From contig NWUY0300035610.1 in NCBI GenBank assembly GCA_004151065.3, forward strand, positions 1-25,090: a DNA stretch of 25,090 nt. The letters run 5' to 3'. Origin of the DNA: Larix sibirica. Lineage: Eukaryota; Streptophyta; Pinopsida; Pinales; Pinaceae. The position numbers and the translations under genes are program-made. Shown here piece by piece: positions 9,546 to 19,737 of this stretch (positions are counted from its first letter, which is position 1; each line of letters begins with the position of its first letter). The notes under the pieces are model-generated. The model was not told the origin of the DNA. It did no database searches and saw only the letters and a program-made list of their open reading frames with translations.

Positions 9546-12500
9546 CTATATAATGCTGGAATCAAAACTAAGGTAAAATAACAATAAAGTAACAATAAAG
9601 AAAGGTACAATTAGTGGGATGACCTCGGAAACATGTATAAAACCATAGCAAAGGCATCGTGATGTAAATGAACACTGTTAAGAATGCCTAAGTTTGATAG
9701 TCGACGGCAAGGGGTGTGAACAAGGCACTGACTCAGTATTAGAGTCCTCTGGGACGTCCAAGGTGTCTGGTTGTATGATCTTGAGGGGGATGTAGGATCG
9801 AGAAATACTCCTAGCATCCGAGGACGAAGGGAAGAAACTCCAGATAGATCTCTTACTGCTTCGCTGGGGCTGGGAAGAAATTTGATGGATAGGAGGCACG
9901 CTGCATCAAACCTGTTGGGAACTGGATCATCTAATGCTTTGGGGGTGTGTGGGCTGATGTGCAGCTCGGCTCCTCCGAGCCTGTCTTAAAGAAATTGATT
10001 GACCTCCCAGAGAAGGGGGCTAAGGGGAGACCCGAGGCCTCATCACCCTACTACCTGAAGTACTTTAAACCTTAGCTCGTCGCTTGTTGCTCCGGTCAGA
10101 CGGATCAACATGAAAGTAAGAGGTGATCCTCCTGGTGATCTCAAGGCGAGGTGGGTTATGTAGAAATTGAGATCTATGACTGAATATCTCTTTGATGAAG
10201 AGGGCTAGGCATCTTTGGTTTTGATATCGGAAGAAATTAGAAAGGGAACCCCTCGAGTCTCTACAGAGGCAGTGGTACCATCCTCTGATCTCATAGTATA
10301 TGGGGCACCTAAAGATGAGGTGCACTTCTATCTCTGGCTCCTGTAGGTGACACATCTGGCAGATCCTGTTAGATTGTGGTATATGATGGTCAGTCTCCAC
10401 TCGGAGTCTATGTGATCCAACTCGAAGTTGTCCCAAAAGAATCTTGAGTGCATGCATCCAATGTCTGCTTGTGTATGGGGGTGTATGATGATGCCATCCT
10501 GTAACTCCAAGAAGTGTTTAAGGTAGAAGGACATCTTTGAGCCTAGGCTCGTCGTAGGTGAAGTCCAAGTGACCTGGATGTACAATCTGTAGATATCCTC
10601 TTTGATGGACTGGCTCAGTACCTGTCTATGCGGAAAAGTATGGCTTGGTGCATCAAGGGAGAATTTGAATGGGGAAGGCGCTCTAGGGAGATGGTCACTA
10701 ATTGGAGAAATCGAGATGCTTCAAAGTACCAACCACGAGCTCGACCAATGGTGTGAGTCGAGCCAATGGCCTCTCGGGAACAAAGTGCAAGATAGGGGTA
10801 CTTGCCCCTCCTGGTGTCTAATCTTCGAAGGATCTAACTCTGTGAAGGAAGGAGACTAGGCGAAATATGACCTCGAGTCGAAGGGGTGGACACCAAACTT
10901 TGCCTGAATAATGGGCCGTGGAACGATGCATTTGCATTGGATGATGCGCCTAAGAAGCAAGGTTTGGATTCTTTTCGTTTGGGTCCAATCTGTCTATATC
11001 AAACTTCGCTCCCAAATTTTGGAGCCATAGAGGACCGTGGGCCCGATAATCGCCTTCATGAGATAGAGTTTGGATGAGATGTCCTGAAACTGACTTTGGA
11101 AACACTGTCTCTCGATGAGGGCGAGGCAACCATAGCCTTTACTGAGTTGGGCTTGGAGGGCTTGGTGCATGCCAAAACGAGGTCCTGTGAACTGAACTCC
11201 TAGGTAAATGTATGAAGTGGTGTTCTCAATCTCTTCCCCTCTGAAGTATAAATGTATGTATGCTAGAGCTTTCTTCGATGCGTTGAAGATCATGACCTTA
11301 GTTTTACTAAAGTTGAGCGTCAGTTATCAAAGGTCATAGAATCTATCCAGGGCATCAATCTACTACTGTAGGCCCTCGAGTGTGGAAGCCAACAAGATCA
11401 AGTCATCTGCAACTAGGAGCAGGGAGCTCAATACCTGATGTAGAAGGCAACCATCTCCCTCTTGGATGTGCTCATGGAGAAAAGACTCCAACTCATCAAT
11501 GTAGATCTTGAAGAGGGTCGGGGAGAGGGGGCATCCATGTTTTACCCCAATGGATGAAGTCAGAAAGGCCATGTGCCGTCCTGAGGCGACCCAAAATTGA
11601 CTCGTACAATCTCATGATGGCAACCAAAAGGGTCTTAGACATGCCAATATCATGAAGCCTCTGAAATAATTCCTCCCGCGGCGCTGTATCGAATGCTTTC
11701 CGAAAGTCTACAAAGCAACAGTAGACTTTCAAAGAGTGATGACGATCCTCCTCATGAATGGCTCGAAGCATAAAAATGTGATCGACCGTCTGGTAGCCGG
11801 GGCAGAAACCTGCTTGTCCTTTAGCCTTGAGATGTCGTCTCTCTAGCTCCGTCGAAAGCCATTGGTGTAAGACTGTGGCTTAAAGCTTAGAGAAGGTATG
11901 GCCCACCATGATAGTCCTATAGTTGTTTGTGTCCAAATTGCTCCCTGATTTGTGGATGGGATGAATAATGTGTCTTTCCCAAGCAAGGGGAAATCCAGAA
12001 CAAACCACACGATTAAAGAGATCAGCAATGTAGGACTCAAGAGACTAGATACCATGGTTAAGGTTTTCGACGTGAAGGCCTTCTTCGTCTGCTGCTTTGT
12101 TGTTACTCATGGCTCTGACTGCTTTCCTGATATCCCACTCCGAGAAAAGGTGACAAGAGGAGGGAGGAGAGGGCATGTGTGTTGGGAGTTGTCCGGGGAT
12201 GTCATACAGGGAGTTGGTATGGGAAAACAAGGCCTGAGGGTCAAGGTCAGGTGAGATGGCATTGAGGAAAAAGGGAACGCCAGAAAGCCTTCGGAGAGTG
12301 GCGTAGGGATGCACAAAGTTCATGCCTTCTTTGGGAAAGAAAAGTTCGCTTTTTGCAATGAAGTAGTTTACGATATGTTGTGCAGAGGTGAGGGGAGGAT
12401 GAGGGGTCATGTGTGATAGTGAAATAAAGCTTTTTGTGGAGGGATTTGCATTCATCATCGAACCAACGATTCATGGGGCAAGAGTCGGGGGTGGGTTTAT

Positions 12501-12786
12501 GGGTGTGCTTACAGATAGAATGGGGGAAGGAATGAAGGGCTGCCTCAATTTGAACTTCATAAAATCAAATCAAAATTGGGAAGTGGTTGTGAGATCATTA
12601 TTCATTTTATGAGGGACAAAAGATTGGATTTGATTTCATTCCCTTGGATTTGTGGCTTGGTCTTTATGACCTCAATATAGTTAGAAAAATGTTTCCTTGT
12701 AACTTTGGCTCACTTGGTCAAATTTCTAGAAGGGCACCGAGAGGGTTCTTAAATGTTTGGATTGTTCTAGGTTGTTTGAGAAGAAC

Positions 12787-12826
12787 ACATTCTCTTTTAA
12801 TTACTTACATTCTCTTTTAATTACTT
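12787..12826. repeat. Perfect 20-bp tandem duplication
   Basis: ACATTCTCTTTTAATTACTT occurs twice head to tail (12787-12806 and 12807-12826), within the endonuclease-proximal part of the L1-like remnant. Confidence 0.9.
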
Positions 12827-13041
12827 ATTGTTTTGGTTGATGTAATTGTTGGTGGAGGCTACCCCTTTCGATCATCAACCAATTCATTTTTCCTTTTATT
12901 AAGGAGTTGCCAAAATGTGTATGCCAAAGTCACATTTCATCTTAAATGTGTCTCATTGGAAAAGCCATAGTTACCTAGATTGCATTAGAAGGGTTTGGAA
13001 TATCATGCCTAGGCAACGGGAGAGATGGATGGATCACATGG

Positions 13042-14480
13042 TAGTAGGATGCCATTGCTCGAAGCACTTCTTTTCTTGAGGGTATGAGATACATATTACT
13101 TTCATTAAAAAGGATTTGGAAAAGGTGAGCCAACACCTTCATAATAACCCTTTTAATGAGGAGTTGCAGGTCAAGGCAGGCAAGCTTAGGTATCGTCTAA
13201 AAATTGTCAAGATTCAAATTGCTAAGTGGACTCAATTGAGAGCCATGGTCTGTTAGTGGGCTCAACTGAGAGCCAGGGTCCATTAGTTGAAGATTGGGGA
13301 TAAGTCTTTGAAGGATTTCTTTTTCTTTAAGGCCCTAGCCTTGAAAGAAGTCACGAAGAAGATTTTTGCGACCAAATCAATTGAGGGAAGGCTCACTGAA
13401 CAAGAGGGTGTTGAAAACACATTTGTTTCTCGCTATAAAATGGTTTTCTAATCTTAAGGGTCTAAAGAGAAACATAGGGTGGCCATACAAACTTGTGTTG
13501 ATGTGGTCCATGGAAGTTTTTTGATGCTTGAACAAGGTTGTATGATTAGTCATTGACTTTAGATGATTTGACTGTTGCCTTGTTGGAGAGGGTCAATGAC
13601 AAATCGCCCAGGATGGGTGGAATCTTGTGCAAAATTTACAAAGTTACTTGGTATTTTGTCGAGCTTGACTTGCTTCAAGTATCTGGAGCATCTTACAGGG
13701 TTAATTTCCTTAGCGGGGCTAATGTCCTCCGTTGGGCACTATTGTTCTCAGATTACTCTATCTTATTGAAGTACTTAGTAGGATGCCATTGCTCGAAGCA
13801 CTTCTTTTCTTGAGGGAATGAGATACATATTACTTTCATTAAAAGGGAATTGGAAAAGGTGAGCCAACACCTTCATAATAACCCTTTTAATGAGGAGTTG
13901 CAGGCCAAGGCAGCCAAGCTTAGGTATTGTCTAAAAATTGTCAAGATTCAAATTGCTAAGTGGACGTCTATTAGTGGGCTCAATTGAGAGCCAGGGTCCA
14001 TTAGTTGAAGATCAGGATAAGTCTTTGAAGGATTTCTTTTTCTTTAAGGCCCTAGCCTTGAAAGAAGTCATGGAGAAGATTTTTGCGACCAAATCAATTG
14101 AGGGAAGGCTCACTGAATAAGAGGGTGTTGAAAATACATTTGTTTCTCACTATAAAATGGTTTTCTAATCTTAAGGGTCTAAAGAGAAACATAGGGTGGC
14201 CATGCAAACTTGTGCTGATGTGGTCCATAGAAGTGTTTTGATGCTTGAACAAGGTTGTATGATTAGTCATTGACTTTAGATGATCTGACTGTTGCCTTGT
14301 TGGAGAGTGTCAATGACAAATTGCCAAGGATGGGTGGACTCTTGTGCAAAATTTACAAAGTTACTTGGTATTTTGTCGAGCTTGACTTGCTTGAAGTATA
14401 TGGAGCACCTTACAGGGTTAATTTCCTTAATTGGGCTAATGTCCTCAGTCAGGCACTATTGTTCTCAGATTACTCTATTT
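13042..14480 (+). repeat. Tandem duplication of about 0.72 kb inside the LINE remnant
   Basis: Unit 1 (about 13042-13764) and unit 2 (about 13776-14480) align with an offset of 734 bp at the left and 717 bp at the right. They differ by many substitutions and a small deletion around 13225-13250. The divergence is much higher than between the two 6.45-kb copies, so this duplication is far older. Confidence 0.85.
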
Positions 14481-14489
14481 GATTTTCAA

Positions 14490-15494
14490 TTTTAATTACT
14501 TCTGCAATGTGTGTTTTCACACTTTAACCCTACTGCTCTTCAATCTACAATTGAGCTAGAGCATAAAATCAACCATGTTGCATGGCTGTTCAAATTAACC
14601 AAGAGAATTAGCAGCAAATACAATTATGTTATTAACAGACCATTAAAATTTAAACAAGATTACTACCTCTTTCCAATGTTCGACTTTGTCCAAGAGTAAT
14701 GCAGTCTAGTCTCGCTTTTATTTTGCTTGCCCAAAATGGAATTAACCTCCCTGCTGATAGTCAGCTTCGTAGCTCCAAGAAACCTTTAAGTTTCCCAACC
14801 CTTCGTGCCTGAGACGCCAAGAACAGTAACGCACAATATGTCTCTAAGAGGTTTGTCACATGATAATATTTCTTCCAAGAATTCTCCAGTATCTCAACAA
14901 GCTCCAACCTCTAAGCCTCTCCCAACACTACATCCTCCAAACTATTTATCAAATTCCCATACACATTTCCCCAAGTCTCATCAACCACCATCATTAATGG
15001 GAAATCAACGTCCCCTTCTAGAAATCAGGGAAAATGATAATTAAAATAAAGTAATAAATGAATTAAATAAATAAGAATGAAATAGAATGCAAAGTGTTTC
15101 TTCTCATTCTGGCTTATAAATGAAATTGGACATTTTCCTTTAAAATTTATGGCAATCCATTACATCCATTTAATCCATCATACCAACCAATATTAAAAGT
15201 CAAGGAGGGTATTTAATCCTACTAGATATTTATATGTATGCAATATACTTTCTATAATAATTAACTCTCTCATTAAGTAATTAATAACCTAGTTTAGTAA
15301 TTAATATGTCAAGTAGCTGTATTAGTGTACATGTGCAATGTATGTATATGTAGCTAGTGTACACATCTTGTGCCTGTACTAGTGATAAACAATCACTGCC
15401 TCTAATGTGTTGAGAAATGTAGCTCGAGTAGGAACTTGTTGCACAGGCTTCAATATGAATGTGCAGGGAGTGGTTCAAGACTTTTCAAGGATGA
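14490..15494. other. Unassigned region
   Basis: No gene was recognised. A frame at 14805-15044 (+) is rich in Ser, Pro, His and Asn and has no domain I can name. The frame at 14511-14699 (+) is equally unsupported. The part from about 15040 to 15310 is very AT-rich. Confidence 0.45.
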
Positions 15495-16451
15495 TGTAGA
15501 GGATGAGATGGCATAGTGGGACCCACAACAGAATGGGAGAATCTACATGGCACTTGGAGGACCATTTCAGGAGAAGGACCTCGTTGACAAAGTCAAGTTG
15601 TCTTAGGTCTAGGTTTCCTATTATTTCATTTCCTCATTATTTGTAGAGTGACCACTTGGGGAAAGTGGGAAATATTTCTTTGTAATTTCTTTTAGAAAAA
15701 GTGAAAGTCTAATGTTTTGAATACGAACTTAGGGGTCTAAATGAAATGTTCTAAGGCATTAGTGACTTAGACTAGCATTTAATCTTAGCTGTACATCTCA
15801 AGATTGAGATAGGTGGCAGCTAGGGTTGAGGAGATTAGGGTTTTCTCAAAGCATAAAAAGGACATGAGGAGTTGATCTCATTGTTGAAGAGAGCAAGAGA
15901 GCAGGAGAGAAGGAAGTGTGATTTAGGAAAAGAAGAGCAGATCTGATAGAGAGACCAACAAGATACCAATAGGCCATACAGATGATACCACTGCTGTAGC
16001 TCTGTTTTCTATATGCACAGGTCGTACACCTTTCAAGAGTAGTCTGTACACTGTCTTCTATGGTTGCTTGTGTGCTTTAGTGTTGAGAGGAGAGGAAGAG
16101 TGATTTGCTGTTCCAAAAAAGCAGAAATCAGACAGGCTGTACTGCTGTAGCTTTTCCCTCCTCTACACAGGCCGTACACTTTTGTTTGAGGAGATTTATT
16201 CACTGTACAACTGCTGTTTTAAGCAGGTTGTGGAGGTCACCTTGTAAGCTTTGATCAAAGATAATGAGAAGCTGATTTGAAGGAGAAATCACTCTGTATG
16301 TATGTGTTTTATTTTTTTGCTTCCACTGTTTATTTTCCAGCTATTGTGTGACTGTTGCAATGTACAGAAAGTTATTTCTGTCTTTAATTAAATTCAGCAT
16401 TTGAGTTATTTATTGAGAAAAACATTATCCCCAGGGTTGGAAAAATTTACA
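15495..16451 (+). mobile_element. Probable LTR (Copia-like) ending at a tRNA-Met primer site
   Basis: The right end, ...TTTACA at 16451, is followed at once by TGGTATCATAGC (16452-16463), 11 of 12 matching the usual initiator-Met primer-binding site TGGTATCAGAGC. A possible left end TGTAG at 15495 would give TG...CA ends and a length near 957 bp, but it is a guess. A TATA-like ATAAAAAG lies at 15853-15860. No matching second LTR or gag/pol frame was recognised downstream, so it is a partial element. Confidence 0.45.
15991..16202. repeat. Internal 150-bp-offset repeat in the LTR
   Basis: CTGCTGTAGC followed about 15 bp later by CACAGGTCGTACAC (15991-16029) recurs as CTGCTGTAGC and CACAGGCCGTACAC (16142-16179), with offsets of 151 and 150 bp. 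Repeats of this kind in an LTR transcription-start region could be regulatory, but that is inference. Confidence 0.7.
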
Positions 16452-16463
16452 TGGTATCATAGC
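16452..16463 (+). other. Primer-binding site (initiator Met tRNA-like)
   Basis: TGGTATCATAGC differs at one base from the plant LTR-retrotransposon site complementary to the 3' end of initiator Met tRNA. It directly follows a CA dinucleotide, as expected at an LTR end. Confidence 0.55.
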
Positions 16464-16663
16464 TTGGTTTTGGTTGAGATTCTCAAGGATTTAGTGTTAA
16501 ATCATTGTTGGAAACAAAGGACTAGCTGTGTTATGGGCTGAGAATTTGCAGGAGATAATGCTATCGGACTATGGAGTTTTCTCTGCTATTATGTTAATGT
16601 TTTGAGCCCACCACTAAGGATCTTCTTCAGGACACAAGCCTCTCACCTTGTGAGCCTCGTTAT

Positions 16664-16674
16664 CTCCGATACCA
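16664..16674 (-). other. Second, oppositely oriented primer-site-like motif
   Basis: On the minus strand TGGTATCGGAG follows TTTGATA. This resembles the Met-tRNA primer site with one or two changes. A TATA-like TATTTATA lies further upstream on the same strand (near 16748-16755). If real, a minus-strand LTR would extend toward higher coordinates from 16675. Its ends are not clear. Confidence 0.3.
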
Positions 16675-16806
16675 TATCAAAGAAATAAGAGATGAGAGAT
16701 GCCACAACAAAACTGTGTTGATTGGTATCTTAAACAGTGTAATTGTACATGTATAAATACATGAAGGATTTGTTTAAAGATAGACACACTACCTTATCAC
16801 AATCAT

Positions 16807-16835
16807 AAGTAGTTGAGAGAATATCTCAACTACTT
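16807..16835. repeat. Perfect 12-bp inverted repeat with 5-bp loop
   Basis: AAGTAGTTGAGA (16807-16818) and TCTCAACTACTT (16824-16835) are exact reverse complements around GAATA. It could fold as a hairpin. There is no T-run after it, and no role is evident. Confidence 0.9.
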
Positions 16836-16839
16836 GCTA

Positions 16840-17700
16840 AAGTAGGAGCTAATCTAGCTCTCATGACCACTCGAGAAGACTATTCACGTAGAGGTACTTT
16901 CTACTTGACAATAACCAATACAATAACAAACGATGTGACTAAATACTAGCACATAAGACAAGTATGAGTTAGCTATTCTAATAGAATTGACCACATCTTG
17001 AATTGGGTTTAAACAATGGTTGTGTGAAACTTAGTGGCAAAACTGATGACGAAGCTATCCCAAGAACCAATGACACTACAGAAAGGACTCCCAGTTATCA
17101 ACAACTTTGTTGCCCCCAAAATTTAATATTGTGTAGGATGGGTAGTATAGTGAAACTTACACTTGAAATGCCAGACCCAGTGGTCATTAATGCTGAGGAG
17201 ATAATAAGCTACCATTTAATGTGGATTCATATTCCTCCTTAATGGTCTTTTTTTAATGAGATTGGCAAGATCAGTTTAGTGAATTATCAGGGTCACTTCA
17301 CATAAGCAGAAATATTTAAGAAAAAGTTTGGAGTGATTTCACAAACCATGCTTTTAAGGGCCTGTTAAGGGTTATTTTGACAGCAATTGATTAAATTACA
17401 TAACTCTTAAAATACATTACAAGGTACATATTTTTACTTTCAACAGAAACGAGAAAAGCCTTTATCTATATTATAAAAACAGAAGTTACAGGAGCCCCCA
17501 GGGCAGCAAAAAAGCAGAATTAAGGTCTGAACATAGAACTTCAATGCAGGCCAGGCCCACAGACTTCTCAGTCAGATATGGAGCTTTACAATGCTTATCA
17601 AAATTTGTTTTGCTACTTCTAACTTTATAAACCTTGATAAACTGTCCACTAATATATTGGCAAAAAAACATAACAAAAACTAGGAAGCAGAACCAGAAAC
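16840..17700. other. Unassigned region
   Basis: No gene was recognised. The short frame around 17013-17242 (+) shows no known motif. The part from about 17450 to 17707 could be 3' UTR if the minus-strand terminal exon just upstream of it is real. Confidence 0.4.
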
Positions 17701-17707
17701 ATTATTC

Positions 17708-17798
17708 CTAGGGAGGGTCTTCATCAGCATCTGGCTGGACAGTGGAGAATTCGTCCATAGGGGAAGCTTTGGCCTGGTCATGAGTGTGGCCACTGTTT
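17708..17798 (-). CDS. Possible terminal exon of an unknown minus-strand gene
   Basis: On the minus strand a pyrimidine-rich stretch ends in TTTAACAG (acceptor near 17799-17806), followed by an open frame that ends in TAG at 17708-17710. The last residues read ASPMDEFSTVQPDADEDPP, an acidic, proline-ending tail typical of protein C-termini. Base composition here is more balanced than in the flanks. No family is recognised and the upstream exons are not in view. The sequence of copy 2 continues beyond 25051, but no further exon was identified. It could be chance. Confidence 0.25.
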
Positions 17799-17805
17799 CT
17801 GTTAA

Positions 17806-17826
17806 ATTTAGGGTTAGGTTAGGGTT
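17806..17826 (+). repeat. Short plant-telomere-like stretch
   Basis: TTTAGGGTTAGGTTAGGGTTT contains imperfect TTTAGGG units. It is too short to be an interstitial telomere array. On the minus strand it would form the C-rich tract before the putative acceptor. Confidence 0.6.
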
Positions 17827-17927
17827 TGAAGTAGAAAATTCAAATTTTATATATTTTAATGCAAAAATTAAATTTCTAACCTAGTATTAGAAACAGCTGT
17901 AACAAGGCAAGATAAATTCAAAACATN

Positions 17928-18596
17928 AGTTTGATACAACTCTGATTATCACAATGAATAACCGTAGGTTCCAACTCCTGATCAAATAATCCTGCAAGCA
18001 ATTTGTGAATCCAAAGATCTTCACAACTCGCCATACTTGCTTCCATGTATTCTACCTCTGTTGAACTAAGTGCTATGGAATTTTGCTTTCCGTTGAACTA
18101 AGAAATCACTACTAATCCCAAGTTGAAGCAACACCCTAAGGTGCTTTTTCGTTTTACTGCACTCCTTTCCCAATATGAGTTTGAATAACCCTGCAACTCC
18201 ACTCCATCACCTCCAATATACCTCAATCCATACTCCACTCTGCCCCTCAAATATCTGAGCACATCCTTCATTGCAAACCAATGCACCTACCTCGACTCCA
18301 CCATGAACTAACTCAAGGTGTTCACATCGAAACATATATATGGCCAAATACATCAATGATCTAATCATTTATTTGTACTTTGGGACCACCAAATTTAAAT
18401 CTAAATAATCAATCTTCTTCAGGTTGGATACCATAGATACAACCATCAATCTACAATCCTCCATCTTGAATCTCTTCAAGGTCTTCACTGTGTACTTTAC
18501 CTATCCAAGGAAGATCTCACTTGATCTTTGCCATACCTCTAACCCCAAGAAATGATGCATCAAGCCAATGTCCTTCATCTCGAACTCTGTGGCTAA
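17928..18596 (-). pseudogene. Copia-type retrotransposon RT/RNase H fragment
   Basis: Read on the minus strand from 18596 down, the translation follows the Copia pol C-terminal half in order: FEMKDIGLMHHFLGLEVWQ (about 18578-18522), FKMEDC with a VSNLKKIDYLDL-like stretch, then HWFAMKDVLRYLRG (18283-18242), YGLRYIGGDGVELQGYSNSYW, RKSTLGCCFNLG, and after a stop and frameshift SIALSSTEVEYMEASMASCE (about 18078-18019) and EPTVIHCDNQSCIKL near 17970-17928. These are the end of the reverse transcriptase and the RNase H domain, including ALSSTEVEY and CDNQS. In-frame stops and a broken stretch around 18300-18370 make it a pseudogene. Both ends coincide with Ns, so it is a fragment of an element whose LTRs are not seen. 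Confidence 0.85.
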
Positions 18597-18598
18597 NN

Positions 18599-19725
18599 AT
18601 GGAGAAAAGACTCCAACTCATCAATGTAGATCTTGAAGAGGGTCGGGGAGAGGGGGCATCCATGTTTTACCCCAATGGATGAAGTCAGAAAGGCCATGTG
18701 CCGTCCTGAGGCGACCCAAAATTGACTCGTACAATCTCATGATGGCAACCAAAAGGGTCTTAGACATGCCAATATCATGAAGCCTCTGAAATAATTCCTC
18801 CCGCGGCGCTGTATCGAATGCTTTCCGAAAGTCTACAAAGCAACAGTAGACTTTCAAAGAGTGATGACGATCCTCCTCATGAATGGCTCGAAGCATAAAA
18901 ATGTGATCGACCGTCTGGTAGCCGGGGCAGAAACCTGCTTGTCCTTTAGCCTTGAGATGTCGTCTCTCTAGCTCCGTCGAAAGCCATTGGTGTAAGACTG
19001 TGGCTTAAAGCTTAGAGAAGGTATGGCCCACCATGATAGTCCTATAGTTGTTTGTGTCCAAATTGCTCCCTGATTTGTGGATGGGATGAATAATGTGTCT
19101 TTCCCAAGCAAGGGGAAATCCAGAACAAACCACACGATTAAAGAGATCAGCAATGTAGGACTCAAGAGACTAGATACCATGGTTAAGGTTTTCGACGTGA
19201 AGGCCTTCTTCGTCTGCTGCTTTGTTGTTACTCATGGCTCTGACTGCTTTCCTGATATCCCACTCCGAGAAAAGGTGACAAGAGGAGGGAGGAGAGGGCA
19301 TGTGTGTTGGGAGTTGTCCGGGGATGTCATACAGGGAGTTGGTATGGGAAAACAAGGCCTGAGGGTCAAGGTCAGGTGAGATGGCATTGAGGAAAAAGGG
19401 AACGCCAGAAAGCCTTCGGAGAGTGGCGTAGGGATGCACAAAGTTCATGCCTTCTTTGGGAAAGAAAAGTTCGCTTTTTGCAATGAAGTAGTTTATGATA
19501 TGTTGTGCAGAGGTGAGGGGAGGATGAGGGGTCATGTGTGATAGTGAAATAAAGCTTTTTGTGGAGGGATTTGCATTCATCATCGAACCAACGATTCATG
19601 GGGCAAGAGTCGGGGGTGGGTTTATGGGTGTGCTTACAGATAGAATGGGGGAAGGAATGAAGGGCTGCCTCAATTTGAACTTCATAAAATCAAATCAAAA
19701 TTGGGAAGTGGTTGTGAGATCATTA
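18599..19725 (-). mobile_element. Second copy of the minus-strand LINE, RT part only
   Basis: This corresponds to 11474-12600. It holds the pre-RT region and RT through motif B, with the same stops and the same frameshift near 18680, and is cut at the NN before motif C (VADD). One substitution (19496) changes an Arg codon to His in one pre-RT frame and Val to Ile in another. It may be the same genomic element represented twice. Confidence 0.85.
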
Positions 19726-19737
19726 TTCATTTTATGA

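Larger units (their letters stand above)
9395..12600 (-). mobile_element. LINE (non-LTR retrotransposon), 5'-truncated, decayed ORF2
   Basis: ORF2 copies LINE RNA into DNA at the insertion site. Reading from 12580 downward: a pre-RT region (PMNRWFDDECKSLHKKLY, near 12480-12420); RT motif NNKAADEEGLHVENL (near 12090-12045); NYRTIMVGHTFSKL (near 11920-11880); GQAGFCPGYQTVDHIF; motif A VDFRKAFDTAPRE (near 11715-11675); motif B KHGCPLSPTLF; motif C as VADDLILL (first residue not the usual Y/F); motif E YLGVQFTG; a thumb region to about 10994; and a C-terminal CQMC...HLIFRC (C-x2-C...H-x4-C) knuckle near 10365-10305, ending at a stop at 10065. Stops at about 12045, 11880, 11363 and 11340, and frameshifts near 12260, 11555 and 10450, make it inactive. 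The endonuclease is missing, as in 5'-truncated insertions. The 3' end has a 37-bp repeat pair and a (GATAA)n tail. Confidence 0.85.
12613..14482 (+). pseudogene. L1-like LINE fragment with internal tandem duplication
   Basis: On the + strand, broken frames give an endonuclease end-like piece (EATPFDHQPIHF, near 12857-12893), SHFILNVSHWKSHSYLDCIR (about 12930-12990), then a linker region typical between endonuclease and RT: NPFNEELQ, KLRYRLKIVKIQIAKW, RARVHWLKIGDKSLKDFFFF and KIFATKSIEGRL. It ends with the start of an RT domain, ALLERVNDKSPRMGGILCKI (13567-13626), a decayed form of the APGxDGIPxEFYK motif. The part from about 13042 to 13764 is repeated at about 13776-14480, so each copy ends just after this first RT motif. 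RT catalytic motifs are absent. It abuts the other LINE at about 12600, in the opposite orientation. Stops and frameshifts are many. Confidence 0.65.
11474..17926. repeat. Copy 1 of a near-identical 6,453-bp duplication
   Basis: Every base sampled, and all open frames in this interval, recur 7,125 bp downstream. Only two substitutions were noticed: C at 12371 versus T at 19496, and G at 17911 versus A at 25036. The copy ends at 17926, immediately before the N at 17927. The duplicated block cuts through the minus-strand LINE at its left end. Confidence 0.95.

Noticed and set aside
11952-12254. 100-codon + strand frame, and its copy at 19077-19379
   Set aside because: It lies opposite the minus-strand LINE reverse transcriptase and is explained by it.
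17806-17826. Interstitial telomere array
   Set aside because: There are only about three imperfect units, as is common by chance or as telo-box motifs in plant DNA.
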